A stretch of DNA of 39,803 nt from positions 1 through 39,803 of the IMG/VR virus record IMGVR_UViG_3300021389_002466. One strand, 5' to 3'. Below are positions 14,685 through 20,618 of this stretch, piece by piece. Source of the DNA: a virus. The translations under genes and the position numbers were made by a program. Below the pieces are notes generated by a model. That model saw only the letters and a list, made by a program, of their open reading frames with translations, was not told the DNA's origin and did not search any database. How positions within the stretch are numbered: the first letter of the stretch is position 1; the number at the start of each line of letters is the position of its first letter.

Positions 14685-15248
14685 TTATTCGTAATCCTCA
14701 GGATTATTCTTCTTATCTTCTAAAAACTCTAAGTAAGCACCTTCTACTTCTTTTCCTAACTCAGCTATCTTATCATGCCAAGTTTCACGATAGAAATCAT
14801 CTTCTTCATCTTTATCCCAATCGTACTCATCATCGTAATCTTCGATATCATCATAATCTTTAGCGTAGATAAAAGCTCCACATGGGTCCATCGATTCATC
14901 TTCATAAGTACCACAAATATAACAATCTTCTTTGATATCAGTTAGAACTTCTGCTAACTTCTCTAATAACTGAATTGGTACACTCCAAGCTGATGTTAAC
15001 ATTAGATGAATATGTTGAGGTTCTTCATCATATTCAAAATCAGAATAAACCCATTTAGCACCTAAGTTATCACATACCCAACCTCTATCGTATTCCTCGG
15101 GTGCTTCATCACCATACAATCTTTTATATAAATCTTCGGTGTTAGTTTCGTACTCACCTTCTGGTGGTGTGAATATATCTTTTAATTTTTCTGCTACTTT
15201 GATATCACCATTCTTAATGGTGATATACGTTTCCATATGATTTGCCAT
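14685..15248 (-). CDS. YubB/Api92-like ferredoxin-fold protein (DUF1281-like), 187 aa
   Basis: The segment NLGAKWVYSDFEYDEE, then LMLTSAWSVPIQLLEKLAE and a later EDESMDPCGAF, follows the pattern of the YubB/DUF1281 family (WGTKWD, TAWxPP, EPG..F). That family is found on plasmids and phages and has no known function. The usual N-terminal MANWC appears as MANHMETY. The C-terminal 70 residues are strikingly acidic (long runs of D, E and Y), which is not usual for the family and could mimic DNA. Confidence 0.62.
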   Translation of the reverse strand: MANHMETYITIKNGDIKVAEKLKDIFTPPEGEYETNTEDLYKRLYGDEAPEEYDRGWVCDNLGAKWVYSDFEYDEEPQHIHLMLTSAWSVPIQLLEKLAEVLTDIKEDCYICGTYEDESMDPCGAFIYAKDYDDIEDYDDEYDWDKDEEDDFYRETWHDKIAELGKEVEGAYLEFLEDKKNNPEDYE

Positions 15249-15249
15249 T

Positions 15250-15441
15250 TTAATCTAATTTATATGATGTTGGTTCGGTTTCATCCGTTGGTTCTTCACC
15301 AATCAGATTCATTTGAATATTGGTACGATGTCTCATATACTGAGATTCAGTCCAACTTGCGGTTCTATCGGTGATAAATTCCATTGAATAAGTTTCACCA
15401 TTTTCGGTTATAAGATACGTTAATTTATTCATATTAGTCAA
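15250..15441 (-). CDS. Hypothetical protein, 63 aa
   Basis: Short soluble protein, beta-rich at the N terminus (LTYLITENGETYSMEFITD), with a polar C terminus. Overlaps the upstream gene by 8 bases. No family recognised. Confidence 0.62.
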   Translation of the reverse strand: MTNMNKLTYLITENGETYSMEFITDRTASWTESQYMRHRTNIQMNLIGEEPTDETEPTSYKLD

Positions 15442-15838
15442 TTTGTACTATTCGTTTTACTCTTTCTGATGTTAGTTTCTTTTTCTTTTGTGAAGAAGGT
15501 CCTTCACCAATTCCATTAGCCATCCAACTTTTGATTTCCATCTCATCCAAAAAATCAGATACATTTGGAATGAATCTTTTACCATAATCCTCTAAGATAT
15601 GATATTCGCAGATATCCTTAACTGATACTACTTTACCATCAGAGTTAGTAATGTATTCACCAAAGATAGGAATCATTACCTCAAAGATAAAAAACATATT
15701 GTGAGTCAATGCTCTATGTCTATTATCTGAAAAGTATTTCTTACTACAATCCATTTTATTGTGAATAGAAAGATAATCTTCTTCAGTACCTCCCCACAAT
15801 CTAACAGATGATTGAGAATGTTTTAATGGATTTGCCAT
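15434..15838 (-). CDS. DUF6915-like protein, 134 aa
   Basis: Matches my memory of the DUF6915 pattern: HSQSSVRLWGGTEEDYLSIHN, the conserved DxSKKYFSDNRHRALTHN, then TNSDGKVVSVKDICEYHILED. Several conserved His and the RHRAL motif hint at metal or nucleotide binding, but no function is known. The C terminus has a KKKK run and may bind nucleic acid. Confidence 0.65.
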   Translation of the reverse strand: MANPLKHSQSSVRLWGGTEEDYLSIHNKMDCSKKYFSDNRHRALTHNMFFIFEVMIPIFGEYITNSDGKVVSVKDICEYHILEDYGKRFIPNVSDFLDEMEIKSWMANGIGEGPSSQKKKKLTSERVKRIVQID

Positions 15839-15839
15839 A

Positions 15840-16187
15840 TTATTCTACTTCACCAAAGTATTCATCAGATACACAGGTTTCAACATCTAATCGTTGTTCA
15901 CCATCATCGTAGTTATACTGAAATTTACCAGTAGTACCAGCATTATTCCAATTGTAACCAACATCAGATGCATCTAAGATTTCAAACAATAGGTCATAAT
16001 GTTCATCTAAATTCAAATCACCTTCATGTTTGAATGAATAATCTTCATTTCTGAATAAATCTATTGAATAAAAAGAACCGAAAGAATCACCACCACCTTC
16101 AAATTCAATTTCAAATCCATCTTTTTCTTGGTCAAAATCAGGATAACCTGATTTAATTACATCTAATAATTTTTGTTTTAATCCCAT
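15840..16187 (-). CDS. Acidic hypothetical protein, 115 aa
   Basis: A soluble protein with Gly-rich GGGDSFGSFYSIDLF and strongly acidic ends. Looks like a beta-rich fold with one N-terminal helix (LKQKLLDVIKSG). No recognised family. Confidence 0.66.
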   Translation of the reverse strand: MGLKQKLLDVIKSGYPDFDQEKDGFEIEFEGGGDSFGSFYSIDLFRNEDYSFKHEGDLNLDEHYDLLFEILDASDVGYNWNNAGTTGKFQYNYDDGEQRLDVETCVSDEYFGEVE

Positions 16188-16190
16188 AAC

Positions 16191-16436
16191 TTATTTTGTT
16201 AATTTATTATAAATTGACCTAACTTTTTCACCTAATGTATAATTGTTAGGATTATCTTTAATGATTTTCTCAGAAATCATTAATACTTTATCATCATCTT
16301 CGAAGTAATCATTCCAACATTCTTTACAAAGTTGTCCTGCTCCTTCTACATAATGAGAACGATACTCAATATCAGTACTGAGGTGATATGGTGTATCTGC
16401 TTTACAAGTAATACATTTTTCTCTACTCATCTCCAT
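16191..16436 (-). CDS. Small zinc-finger protein, 81 aa
   Basis: Two Cys pairs, CITCKADTPY near residue 8 and QLCKECWND near residue 37, form a four-Cys zinc knuckle around a short beta-hairpin. The remainder is helical. Probably a small nucleic-acid or protein-binding module. It overlaps the nucleotidyltransferase stop by 14 bases. Confidence 0.66.
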   Translation of the reverse strand: MEMSREKCITCKADTPYHLSTDIEYRSHYVEGAGQLCKECWNDYFEDDDKVLMISEKIIKDNPNNYTLGEKVRSIYNKLTK

Positions 16437-16923
16437 CGTATTTTAGTTGTTTAACTTTTTCTAATATATCTGGATGTGCTAACAATATTTCTGGATTTTG
16501 TTTCAAAGTTTGAATAGTAACATCATTCTTTAACTTTGTTGTACTCCAACCATGTGCTCTTGAAGTATATATAACCTTTGGTGGTAAATCATCACCAGTA
16601 AATCGTTTTCCAATATAATCCTCACCTAAGATTCTAACATCAGGTTTGAAAAAATCTATTAAGTTTCTAAGTTCTTCTTCACTTTGATAGGCATAAACTG
16701 CATCAACTGATTCTAATTCCATTAATGCGTTGTATCTTTCAGCTCTTGGTACAACGGGTGTGTACTTATTTGCCCTATCTTTTGATGGGTCATTCTGAAG
16801 AAACACCATTAAATAATCACAATGTTTCTTAGCAGTTTGAAATGTGTAGATATAACCCGGATGAAGAATATCAAAATTCCCAGCCGTAAATCCTACAATC
16901 TTTTTATCTCCGTTTATCATCAT
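16423..16923 (-). CDS. Cytidylyltransferase-like nucleotidyltransferase, 166 aa
   Basis: FTAGNFDILHPGYIYTFQTA is the HxGH-type motif with the last His replaced by Tyr (HPGY). The rest follows RfaE C-terminal/TagD-type enzymes: FLQNDPS, the conserved RAERYNALMELESVDAV, ILGEDY and, near the end, SRAHGWSTTKLK. The His-to-Tyr change at the second His could alter catalysis. It is first in its operon. With the copy near 3.3 kb it may activate a sugar or polyol phosphate. Confidence 0.8.
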   Translation of the reverse strand: MMINGDKKIVGFTAGNFDILHPGYIYTFQTAKKHCDYLMVFLQNDPSKDRANKYTPVVPRAERYNALMELESVDAVYAYQSEEELRNLIDFFKPDVRILGEDYIGKRFTGDDLPPKVIYTSRAHGWSTTKLKNDVTIQTLKQNPEILLAHPDILEKVKQLKYDGDE

Positions 16924-16929
16924 ATTTTA

Positions 16930-16961
16930 CAAATATACAAAATTATTTTTAATTATCCAAA
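16930..16961 (-). promoter_or_regulatory. Bacteroidota-type promoter (perfect TTTG-N20-TATATTTG)
   Basis: Full consensus match, eight to ten bases before the double ATG of the nucleotidyltransferase gene and starting just past the stop of the Smr-like gene. Confidence 0.9.
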
Positions 16962-17180
16962 TTAATGAGTAACTATTATTTCACCCACATTCCAAGTTGG
17001 GATATACCAATTAAACTCATGCGATTCTAACATCTCTACTACCTTCTTAGATAACCTATCCGATTTACCTGTAATGATTCTACATTGAAATGTCATATTT
17101 TGTGATAATAACAATACGAAATCCTCAGCTTTTATCAAAGCTTCATCGTGTGTTAATCCATGTAAATCAATTTCTTTCAT
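16962..17180 (-). CDS. Smr-domain-like protein, 72 aa
   Basis: Starts KEIDLHGLTHDEALIKAEDF, the Smr signature (DLHGLT), with IITGKSDRLSKKV in place of the usual xTGxG(xH) loop and an ending like the family's final strands. Stand-alone Smr domains can nick DNA or RNA, for instance ribosome-linked mRNA. Only the TGKS variant is seen here, so activity is uncertain. Overlaps the next gene by four bases. Confidence 0.75.
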   Translation of the reverse strand: MKEIDLHGLTHDEALIKAEDFVLLLSQNMTFQCRIITGKSDRLSKKVVEMLESHEFNWYIPTWNVGEIIVTH

Positions 17181-17407
17181 TCTACTTCATTAAAATCTAC
17201 ATTATTATCTAGCATAATTTGTCTCAACTCTTCTCTTAACTCTTCATACACTTCACGAGTATGTTCAGAGATACTTTCATCGTATCTGATTTTTGTACGA
17301 AGGTTTTGGTCCATTTTCCAACAAACATGCCACCAATCCGAACCCTTAACGGCAAGATTGAAATCAACTTTATCTTCTGGTAGATTAAATTCTAAGATTG
17401 CTTTCAT
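17177..17407 (-). CDS. Phage-type hypothetical protein, 76 aa
   Basis: MKAILEFNLPEDKVDFNLAV, then a Trp-rich centre (SDWWHVCWKMDQNLR) and an acidic tail. Small proteins with this N-terminal start occur widely in tailed phages. Their function is unknown to me. Confidence 0.72.
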   Translation of the reverse strand: MKAILEFNLPEDKVDFNLAVKGSDWWHVCWKMDQNLRTKIRYDESISEHTREVYEELREELRQIMLDNNVDFNEVE

Positions 17408-17408
17408 T

Positions 17409-17753
17409 TTATTTCCAAAATATTTGTATTCCTATTAGAATTGCTGCTAGAATCAAAGATACCATCGTTTTAGATGTGATACCTTCATTAAGAAAAAACC
17501 AAGTCATCCATGCAAATATTAGGATACCTGTTGCTTGTCCTATGAATCTACCAGGCCAAAGTTGTCCATTGAAGTGTTCTGCAACTAACCACGTTCCCTT
17601 AATGAAAACGTATGAGATTAGAGTACCACCAGCTAATGATACTAAAAATGGATTCTTTTTGAACCAAGGCCAAACAAACTGTCCATTGGTTTGAATCCAT
17701 ATAATTGCTTGGGCTAATGTAAACAATAGTACCCCATAGATAAGATTACGCAT
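17409..17753 (-). CDS. Four-helix membrane protein, DMT/EamA-like, 114 aa
   Basis: Four hydrophobic helices (about residues 4-18, 36-56, 70-88 and 94-112), with a middle stretch PGRFIGQATGILIFAWMTWFF that resembles half of a DMT-superfamily transporter or a SugE-like small protein. The size of a half-transporter suggests a dimer. The substrate is unknown. Confidence 0.6.
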   Translation of the reverse strand: MRNLIYGVLLFTLAQAIIWIQTNGQFVWPWFKKNPFLVSLAGGTLISYVFIKGTWLVAEHFNGQLWPGRFIGQATGILIFAWMTWFFLNEGITSKTMVSLILAAILIGIQIFWK

Positions 17754-17936
17754 TTACTTTTTTGGTTTTCTCATCTTACTCACAAAAGTTCCATCCAAAA
17801 TAGAATCTAATCTACTTTGTAACTTAGCTACTAACTCTTCATTGAAGTTTGGTTTAGCAGTTTCTGTTTGAATTGTGTGTGTAAGATTCTTAATTATTTC
17901 TTCTCTTCTCTTCTTTTTACTTTTAATTGGTGCCAT
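17754..17936 (-). CDS. Basic small protein, 60 aa
   Basis: The ends are Lys/Arg-rich (PIKSKKKRREEIIKN, SKMRKPKK) around a helical centre. Possibly a nucleic-acid-binding protein. It overlaps the upstream gene by 14 bases. Confidence 0.6.
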   Translation of the reverse strand: MAPIKSKKKRREEIIKNLTHTIQTETAKPNFNEELVAKLQSRLDSILDGTFVSKMRKPKK

Positions 17937-18264
17937 TTGATTTATTTAGATATTCGAATATTTTTTCAAAAAGAAGTCTATTATAAACTTCTTTTCCAAC
18001 CTCTTCAGGTTCAATGATAATAGATTTTGCTGCGTATTGTAGTGCATCTGCTAAATCACCATCACTATATTTTGGTTTAGTGATATCAATCTCATCATTC
18101 ACAAATGTTACATAACCTTCTGAACTTTCCCATTCTTCATATTCCATATCATACCTCAAATCAGGGTTAAAAAACCATTCGTGGTTTGGCATCCAATCCT
18201 CTCCAGCTTTCCAATCATTCAACCCATCGGGTCCATCGTACAATAGTTCCTTAACCTTTCCCAT
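17923..18264 (-). CDS. Acidic hypothetical protein, 113 aa
   Basis: Aromatic, acidic N-terminal half (WKAGEDWMPNHEWFFNPDL) and a helical C-terminal half (DGDLADALQYAAKSIII). No known family. Confidence 0.66.
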   Translation of the reverse strand: MGKVKELLYDGPDGLNDWKAGEDWMPNHEWFFNPDLRYDMEYEEWESSEGYVTFVNDEIDITKPKYSDGDLADALQYAAKSIIIEPEEVGKEVYNRLLFEKIFEYLNKSNGTN

Positions 18265-18364
18265 TTTTCTTATCTTTAAGACTTCCGATTAACAAACTTG
18301 CTAACTCATATCCAACCCAAACAAAAAAGGTTGTAGTTATTCCATAAGCAACATATCCCATCAT
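18251..18364 (-). CDS. Single-pass membrane microprotein, 37 aa
   Basis: MMGYVAYGITTTFFVWVGYE forms one membrane helix and is followed by a Lys-rich tail. It starts 7 bases after the stop of the previous gene and overlaps the next by 14 bases. Function unknown. Confidence 0.52.
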   Translation of the reverse strand: MMGYVAYGITTTFFVWVGYELASLLIGSLKDKKNGKG

Positions 18365-18371
18365 AATTTTT

Positions 18372-18587
18372 TTATTTATATAAAGTTACTACACTACCGA
18401 AGTAATGGTCAAATACTTTGATTAGGTTTTCGTAATCTCCACTCTTCATTTCATTCATAATGAATTCTGCAGGGAAATCAAGTTGTGTAGCTAATTTCTT
18501 AGCCATTCCCAATAGGTAAAAAGCGTTACCTTGTGGTCCAGTCAAATCAATTGTTATTCCGTTACTTTTTGGTTTTTCTACTATCAT
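18372..18587 (-). CDS. Phage-type hypothetical protein, 71 aa
   Basis: Residues 11-32 read TIDLTGPQGNAFYLLGMAKK, and a C-terminal EMKSGDYENLIKVFDHYFG follows. I associate this pattern with a small conserved phage protein of unknown function. It is first after its promoter. Confidence 0.75.
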   Translation of the reverse strand: MIVEKPKSNGITIDLTGPQGNAFYLLGMAKKLATQLDFPAEFIMNEMKSGDYENLIKVFDHYFGSVVTLYK

Positions 18588-18622
18588 AATTTATTTATTA
18601 GGGTTTCTCATCAATTACAGTA

Positions 18623-18654
18623 CTAACATACGAAAAATAAATGAGAATTCCAAA
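18623..18654 (-). promoter_or_regulatory. Bacteroidota-type promoter (TTTG-N20-TATGTTAG)
   Basis: Same core and spacing as the other copies, with GTACTGTAATTGA downstream. It lies between the last structured RNA of the tRNA cluster and the 71-aa gene. Confidence 0.9.
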
Positions 18655-18672
18655 TAAAAAGTGAATTATTTT

Positions 18673-18806
18673 TATAGGATAGGAATAGTTTTATCGGGAA
18701 TCTGAATTTTGTAGAACCTTCACACACCATTAGAGATTTGTGCTTAGTGTGTACCCTTGCGATAGTGTTCTCCCACTTTACTATTCTACGCTTCCTCTAT
18801 CCTATA
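18673..18806 (-). ncRNA. Candidate structured RNA D (134 nt) at the end of the tRNA cluster
   Basis: No open frame covers this segment. On the minus strand it folds on paper into a closed multi-helix RNA. P1 is TATAGGATAG with CTATCCTATA (10 bp) and P2 is GAATAG with CTATTC. Inner pairs are GGGA/TCCC, AGAAC/GTTCT and ACACAC/GTGTGT. TATCG can pair with CGATA across these and would form a pseudoknot. It starts 16 bases after tRNA-Glu. It does not match RNase P, tmRNA or 6S RNA as far as I can tell. The stem pairings are seen directly; expression and function are inferred. Confidence 0.62.
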
Positions 18807-18822
18807 TATTTATCAACTTTTG

Positions 18823-18894
18823 TAGCCCGTAGGAGAATCGAACTCCTATTTTATGGATGAAAACCATATGTCCTAACCGTTAGACGAACGGGCC
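18823..18894 (-). tRNA. tRNA-Glu (anticodon TTC)
   Basis: 72 nt. A cloverleaf is visible: acceptor GGCCCGT with ACGGGCT (G-T at the end), T-loop GTTCGATTC and anticodon loop with TTC. No CCA is encoded. It is flanked by structured-RNA candidates on both sides. Confidence 0.95.
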
Positions 18895-18899
18895 AAATA

Positions 18900-19020
18900 A
18901 GAGAGGTTTCGGGTCTTTCAAGGTTTCTGACTGGGTGCAATTAGAGATGCCTAGCTACTACAAACCTTTTTTTGCTAATTAATTCTCTCTACTTCCCAAT
19001 TACAGCTTCACTGCCTCTCT
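18900..19020 (-). ncRNA. Candidate structured RNA C (121 nt) between tRNA-Ala and tRNA-Glu
   Basis: The segment exactly fills the space between two tRNAs, five bases from each. Its ends pair (AGAGAGG with CCTCTCT, 7 bp). Inside, AAGGTTT pairs with AAACCTT and TAGC with GCTA. A loop AUCUCUAAU flanked by short GC arms also occurs in RNA D. A second copy of AGAGAG in the 5' third could pair with the same 3' strand, so a switch is possible. It is not a tRNA: no GTTCRA T-loop is present. Confidence 0.55.
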
Positions 19021-19025
19021 ATTTG

Positions 19026-19099
19026 TGGAGAATATCGGAGTCGAACCGATGACCTCTTCGGTGCAAGCGAAGCGCTCTAGCCAGCTGAGCTAATTCCCC
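19026..19099 (-). tRNA. tRNA-Ala (anticodon TGC)
   Basis: 74 nt. Acceptor GGGGAAT with ATTCTCC (one G-T), anticodon loop CTTGCAC and T-loop GTTCGACTC. No encoded CCA. It starts two bases after the stop of the 63-aa gene. Confidence 0.95.
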
Positions 19100-19101
19100 T
19101 C

Positions 19102-19293
19102 CTACATATCCCCATCGGGATAGTAACCATAATCATCAAACCTTTCTCGGTTTTTATGTTTTGGTTTTCTTTTGAAATCCTTTTTAGATTTCTCTACTTT
19201 CTCAGTCATCCTCTTTCCGATATGATGAGAAGCTTCACCTTGGGTCATGTCATCCCAATCCAACTTCTCTTTATATCTTCCCTTCTTCTTCAT
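19102..19293 (-). CDS. Basic small protein in the tRNA cluster, 63 aa
   Basis: Highly Lys/Arg-rich (KSKKDFKRKPKHKNRERF) with an acidic Tyr/Asp tail. Basic enough to bind RNA or DNA. It sits between two tRNAs and ends next to tRNA-Ala, so the mRNA and tRNA would be cut apart by RNase P. A role with the RNAs of the cluster is only a guess. Confidence 0.65.
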   Translation of the reverse strand: MKKKGRYKEKLDWDDMTQGEASHHIGKRMTEKVEKSKKDFKRKPKHKNRERFDDYGYYPDGDM

Positions 19294-19301
19294 AATACTT
19301 A

Positions 19302-19752
19302 AACTATCGTTCTTTTATTTATTTATTGTGATTGAAAAGTTTTAATAAACTCATCTAATCTTTCGTTTGACTTTTTACTTTGGTCTATAACCTTTCTAAC
19401 TTCAACTCCAGAAGCAATATCACCTCTGAATTTGTTTTCTAACTTATCTAATCTTGAATCGATAAATGCATAAATCTCTTTATCATTTCCATCCAAGTGC
19501 CTTTCCATCGAATCCATTTGGTTTACCAATTGTTCTCTGGTTTTATCAACTACGATATCGATTCTAGTATCGGTATCTTCTAAGAATGATTCTAAATAAT
19601 CTACTCTTTTTTTTAAATCAAATACACCCTTCGCCGCATACCCCAATAGGAATATAAAAATCGATGAGAATGCACCTAATACAATATATAGTGTTTCCAT
19701 AATTTTATTTTTATTTTTAAATTTAAATTCAATATTTCAATGAACGATAGTT
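19302..19752. repeat. 11-base inverted repeat bracketing the 125-aa gene
   Basis: AACTATCGTTC at 19302-19312 is the exact reverse complement of GAACGATAGTT at 19742-19752. The arms sit just outside the two ends of the coiled-coil gene. In the transcript they could pair and loop out the gene, or the right copy can fold alone (GAAC-loop-GTTC). Could be a processing site or the trace of insertion. Confidence 0.5.
19323..19700 (-). CDS. Membrane-anchored coiled-coil protein, 125 aa
   Basis: An N-terminal helix (LYIVLGAFSSIFIFLLGYAA) anchors the protein. It is followed by a long charged coiled coil from about residue 28 to 110 (FDLKKRVDYLESFLEDTDT and on). The layout is like small phage or host inner-membrane scaffolds. 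It is a protein gene set inside the tRNA array. Confidence 0.7.
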   Translation of the reverse strand: METLYIVLGAFSSIFIFLLGYAAKGVFDLKKRVDYLESFLEDTDTRIDIVVDKTREQLVNQMDSMERHLDGNDKEIYAFIDSRLDKLENKFRGDIASGVEVRKVIDQSKKSNERLDEFIKTFQSQ

Positions 19753-19754
19753 CG

Positions 19755-19839
19755 CAGAGGAAGAGGGATTCGAACCCCCGGTACCGTTAAGTACGCTTGA
19801 TTTCAAGTCAAGTCCATTCGACCGCTCTGGCATTCCTCT
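19755..19839 (-). tRNA. tRNA-Ser (anticodon TGA)
   Basis: 85 nt with a long variable arm (CGTACTTAACGGTACCG), anticodon loop CTTGAAA, acceptor AGAGGAA with TTCCTCT, discriminator G and T-loop GTTCGAATC. No CCA encoded. Confidence 0.95.
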
Positions 19840-19847
19840 AAAATAAA

Positions 19848-19982
19848 ATGAAGATGAAGGAAGCTACCCTTATGAGAACACCCGTCGATGTTTTTTCCTC
19901 ATCAAAAACTCAGTTTCGGCCCAACCTTATAGTGTCTGCAGAACACAAGGATTTTACGTTTTCCTCAACCTTCATTCTTCAT
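19848..19982 (-). ncRNA. Candidate structured RNA B (135 nt) between tRNA-Arg and tRNA-Ser
   Basis: The terminal stem is long: ATGAAGAATGAAGG pairs with CCTTCATCTTCAT (13 pairs and one bulge). Inside, CCTT/AAGG and GTGT/ACAC build a hairpin, GATG pairs with CATC, and TGAG pairs with CTCA near P1. Just inside P1 the motif GAGGAAAACGTAAAAT recalls GAGGAAGCGTAGAAT of RNA D at the same place. No protein frame on the transcribed strand explains the segment. Function unknown. Confidence 0.6.
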
Positions 19983-19983
19983 T

Positions 19984-20041
19984 GTGTAGGTTTAATCCAC
20001 CTACACTTTATTTTAATGTTAGGTTACTAACAACTAAGTTG
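19984..20041 (-). repeat. Three small hairpins between RNA B and tRNA-Arg
   Basis: The largest has an 8-bp perfect stem (GTGTAGGT with ACCTACAC, 7-base loop). The second is GTTAG/CTAAC with a 4-base loop, and the third is the palindrome CAACTAAGTTG. No T-run follows, so they do not look like terminators. They may be processing or stability elements for the cluster. Confidence 0.5.
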
Positions 20042-20051
20042 TGTTCACCAG

Positions 20052-20125
20052 TACACCCAATAGGAGTCGAACCTATAACCCTCGCCTTAGAAGGGCGATG
20101 CTCTATCCAGTTGAGCTATGGGTGC
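20052..20125 (-). tRNA. tRNA-Arg (anticodon TCT)
   Basis: 74 nt. Acceptor GCACCCA with TGGGTGT, anticodon loop CTTCTAA and T-loop GTTCGACTC. It reads AGA, the Arg codon favoured by AT-rich phage genes. No CCA encoded. Confidence 0.95.
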
Positions 20126-20137
20126 ATTCAATATGTT

Positions 20138-20239
20138 GGAGAGGGGCTACCTAACGACTGTAGCCGGCTCTTTATCTTAATATGTGTTTATTAGTGGTTG
20201 CATGGTACAAACTTATAAAGACCTCATTCTCCCCTCTCC
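20138..20239 (-). ncRNA. Candidate structured RNA A (102 nt) between tRNA-Leu and tRNA-Arg
   Basis: The ends form a 9-bp GC-rich stem (GGAGAGGGG with CCCCTCTCC), rare in this AT-rich genome. Inside, TCTTTAT pairs with ATAAAGA (7 bp), GTTT with AAAC, and GGCTAC with GTAGCC (a hairpin). The last competes with part of P1. It lies 12 bases from tRNA-Arg and 25 from tRNA-Leu. No start codon with a long enough frame is present. Confidence 0.6.
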
Positions 20240-20253
20240 TTTTATCTTTTCTA

Positions 20254-20362
20254 CGAATACTAAGTACCTCGAGCCGGAGTCGAACCGGCACGAACATTAC
20301 TGTTCATTGGATTTTAAGTCCAACGTGTCTACCAATTCCACCACCGAGGTGTTCAGTATTCG
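20254..20362 (-). repeat. 8-base inverted repeat flanking tRNA-Leu
   Basis: CGAATACT (20254-20261) and AGTATTCG (20355-20362) bracket the tRNA and would stack a further 8-bp helix near its acceptor stem in the precursor. The pairing suggests a processing signal for excision of the tRNA. Confidence 0.55.
20265..20350 (-). tRNA. tRNA-Leu (anticodon TAA)
   Basis: 86 nt with variable arm (TGAACAGTAATGTTCG), anticodon loop CTTAAAA, acceptor ACCTCGG with TCGAGGT and T-loop GTTCGACTC. It reads the TTA codon, abundant in AT-rich genes. First RNA after the cluster promoter. Confidence 0.95.
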
Positions 20363-20408
20363 TTATACTATCATTAAATCAAAGAACTTCTCTTTCCTTA
20401 TTAGATTA

Positions 20409-20440
20409 CTAATATACGAAAACTTTTTCGTAATTCCAAA
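20409..20440 (-). promoter_or_regulatory. Promoter of the tRNA/structured-RNA cluster (TTTG-N20-TATATTAG)
   Basis: Same motif as the protein operons, 59 bases before tRNA-Leu. It points the whole array, down to 18.67 kb, at one host-type promoter. Confidence 0.9.
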
Positions 20441-20457
20441 TCTTTTTTAAATCTTTT

Positions 20458-20592
20458 TTAAATACTTGTAAATCTTCTTTTAGATTCCCATTGTACTTTC
20501 TTACTCTTACTCGCCATTACTCTTTTAGAAACTAACTTATTGTAGTTATCTCTTAAAGAATTTAGTTGAGGTCCGCTGTTTTTTGAACTCAT
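20458..20592 (-). CDS. Basic microprotein, 44 aa
   Basis: A 44-codon frame (MSSKNSGPQLNSLRDNYNK, then SKSKKVQWESKRRF) with a Lys/Arg-rich end. It lies between the GT2 gene and the tRNA promoter. Possibly RNA- or DNA-binding. Coding is likely but not certain. Confidence 0.5.
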   Translation of the reverse strand: MSSKNSGPQLNSLRDNYNKLVSKRVMASKSKKVQWESKRRFTSI

Positions 20593-20618
20593 GCTTTCTT
20601 AATCTTTTTTAGTTGTTA

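Noticed and set aside
18900-19020. A sixth, degraded tRNA between tRNA-Ala and tRNA-Glu
   Set aside because: There is no T-loop, anticodon arm or acceptor of tRNA shape; the helices are different.
19848-19982. Hammerhead-like words in RNA B (UGAUGAGG and CCGAAAC)
   Set aside because: The order is wrong, stem II is missing and no cleavage site with a matching stem is present.
19848-19982. RNase P RNA resemblance (GAGGAAA near the 5' end of RNA B)
   Set aside because: The other conserved blocks of RNase P RNA are absent and the length is far too short.
19848-20450. Plus-strand frames across the tRNAs
   Set aside because: They run through tRNA genes and structured stems, and are opposite to the direction of every promoter.
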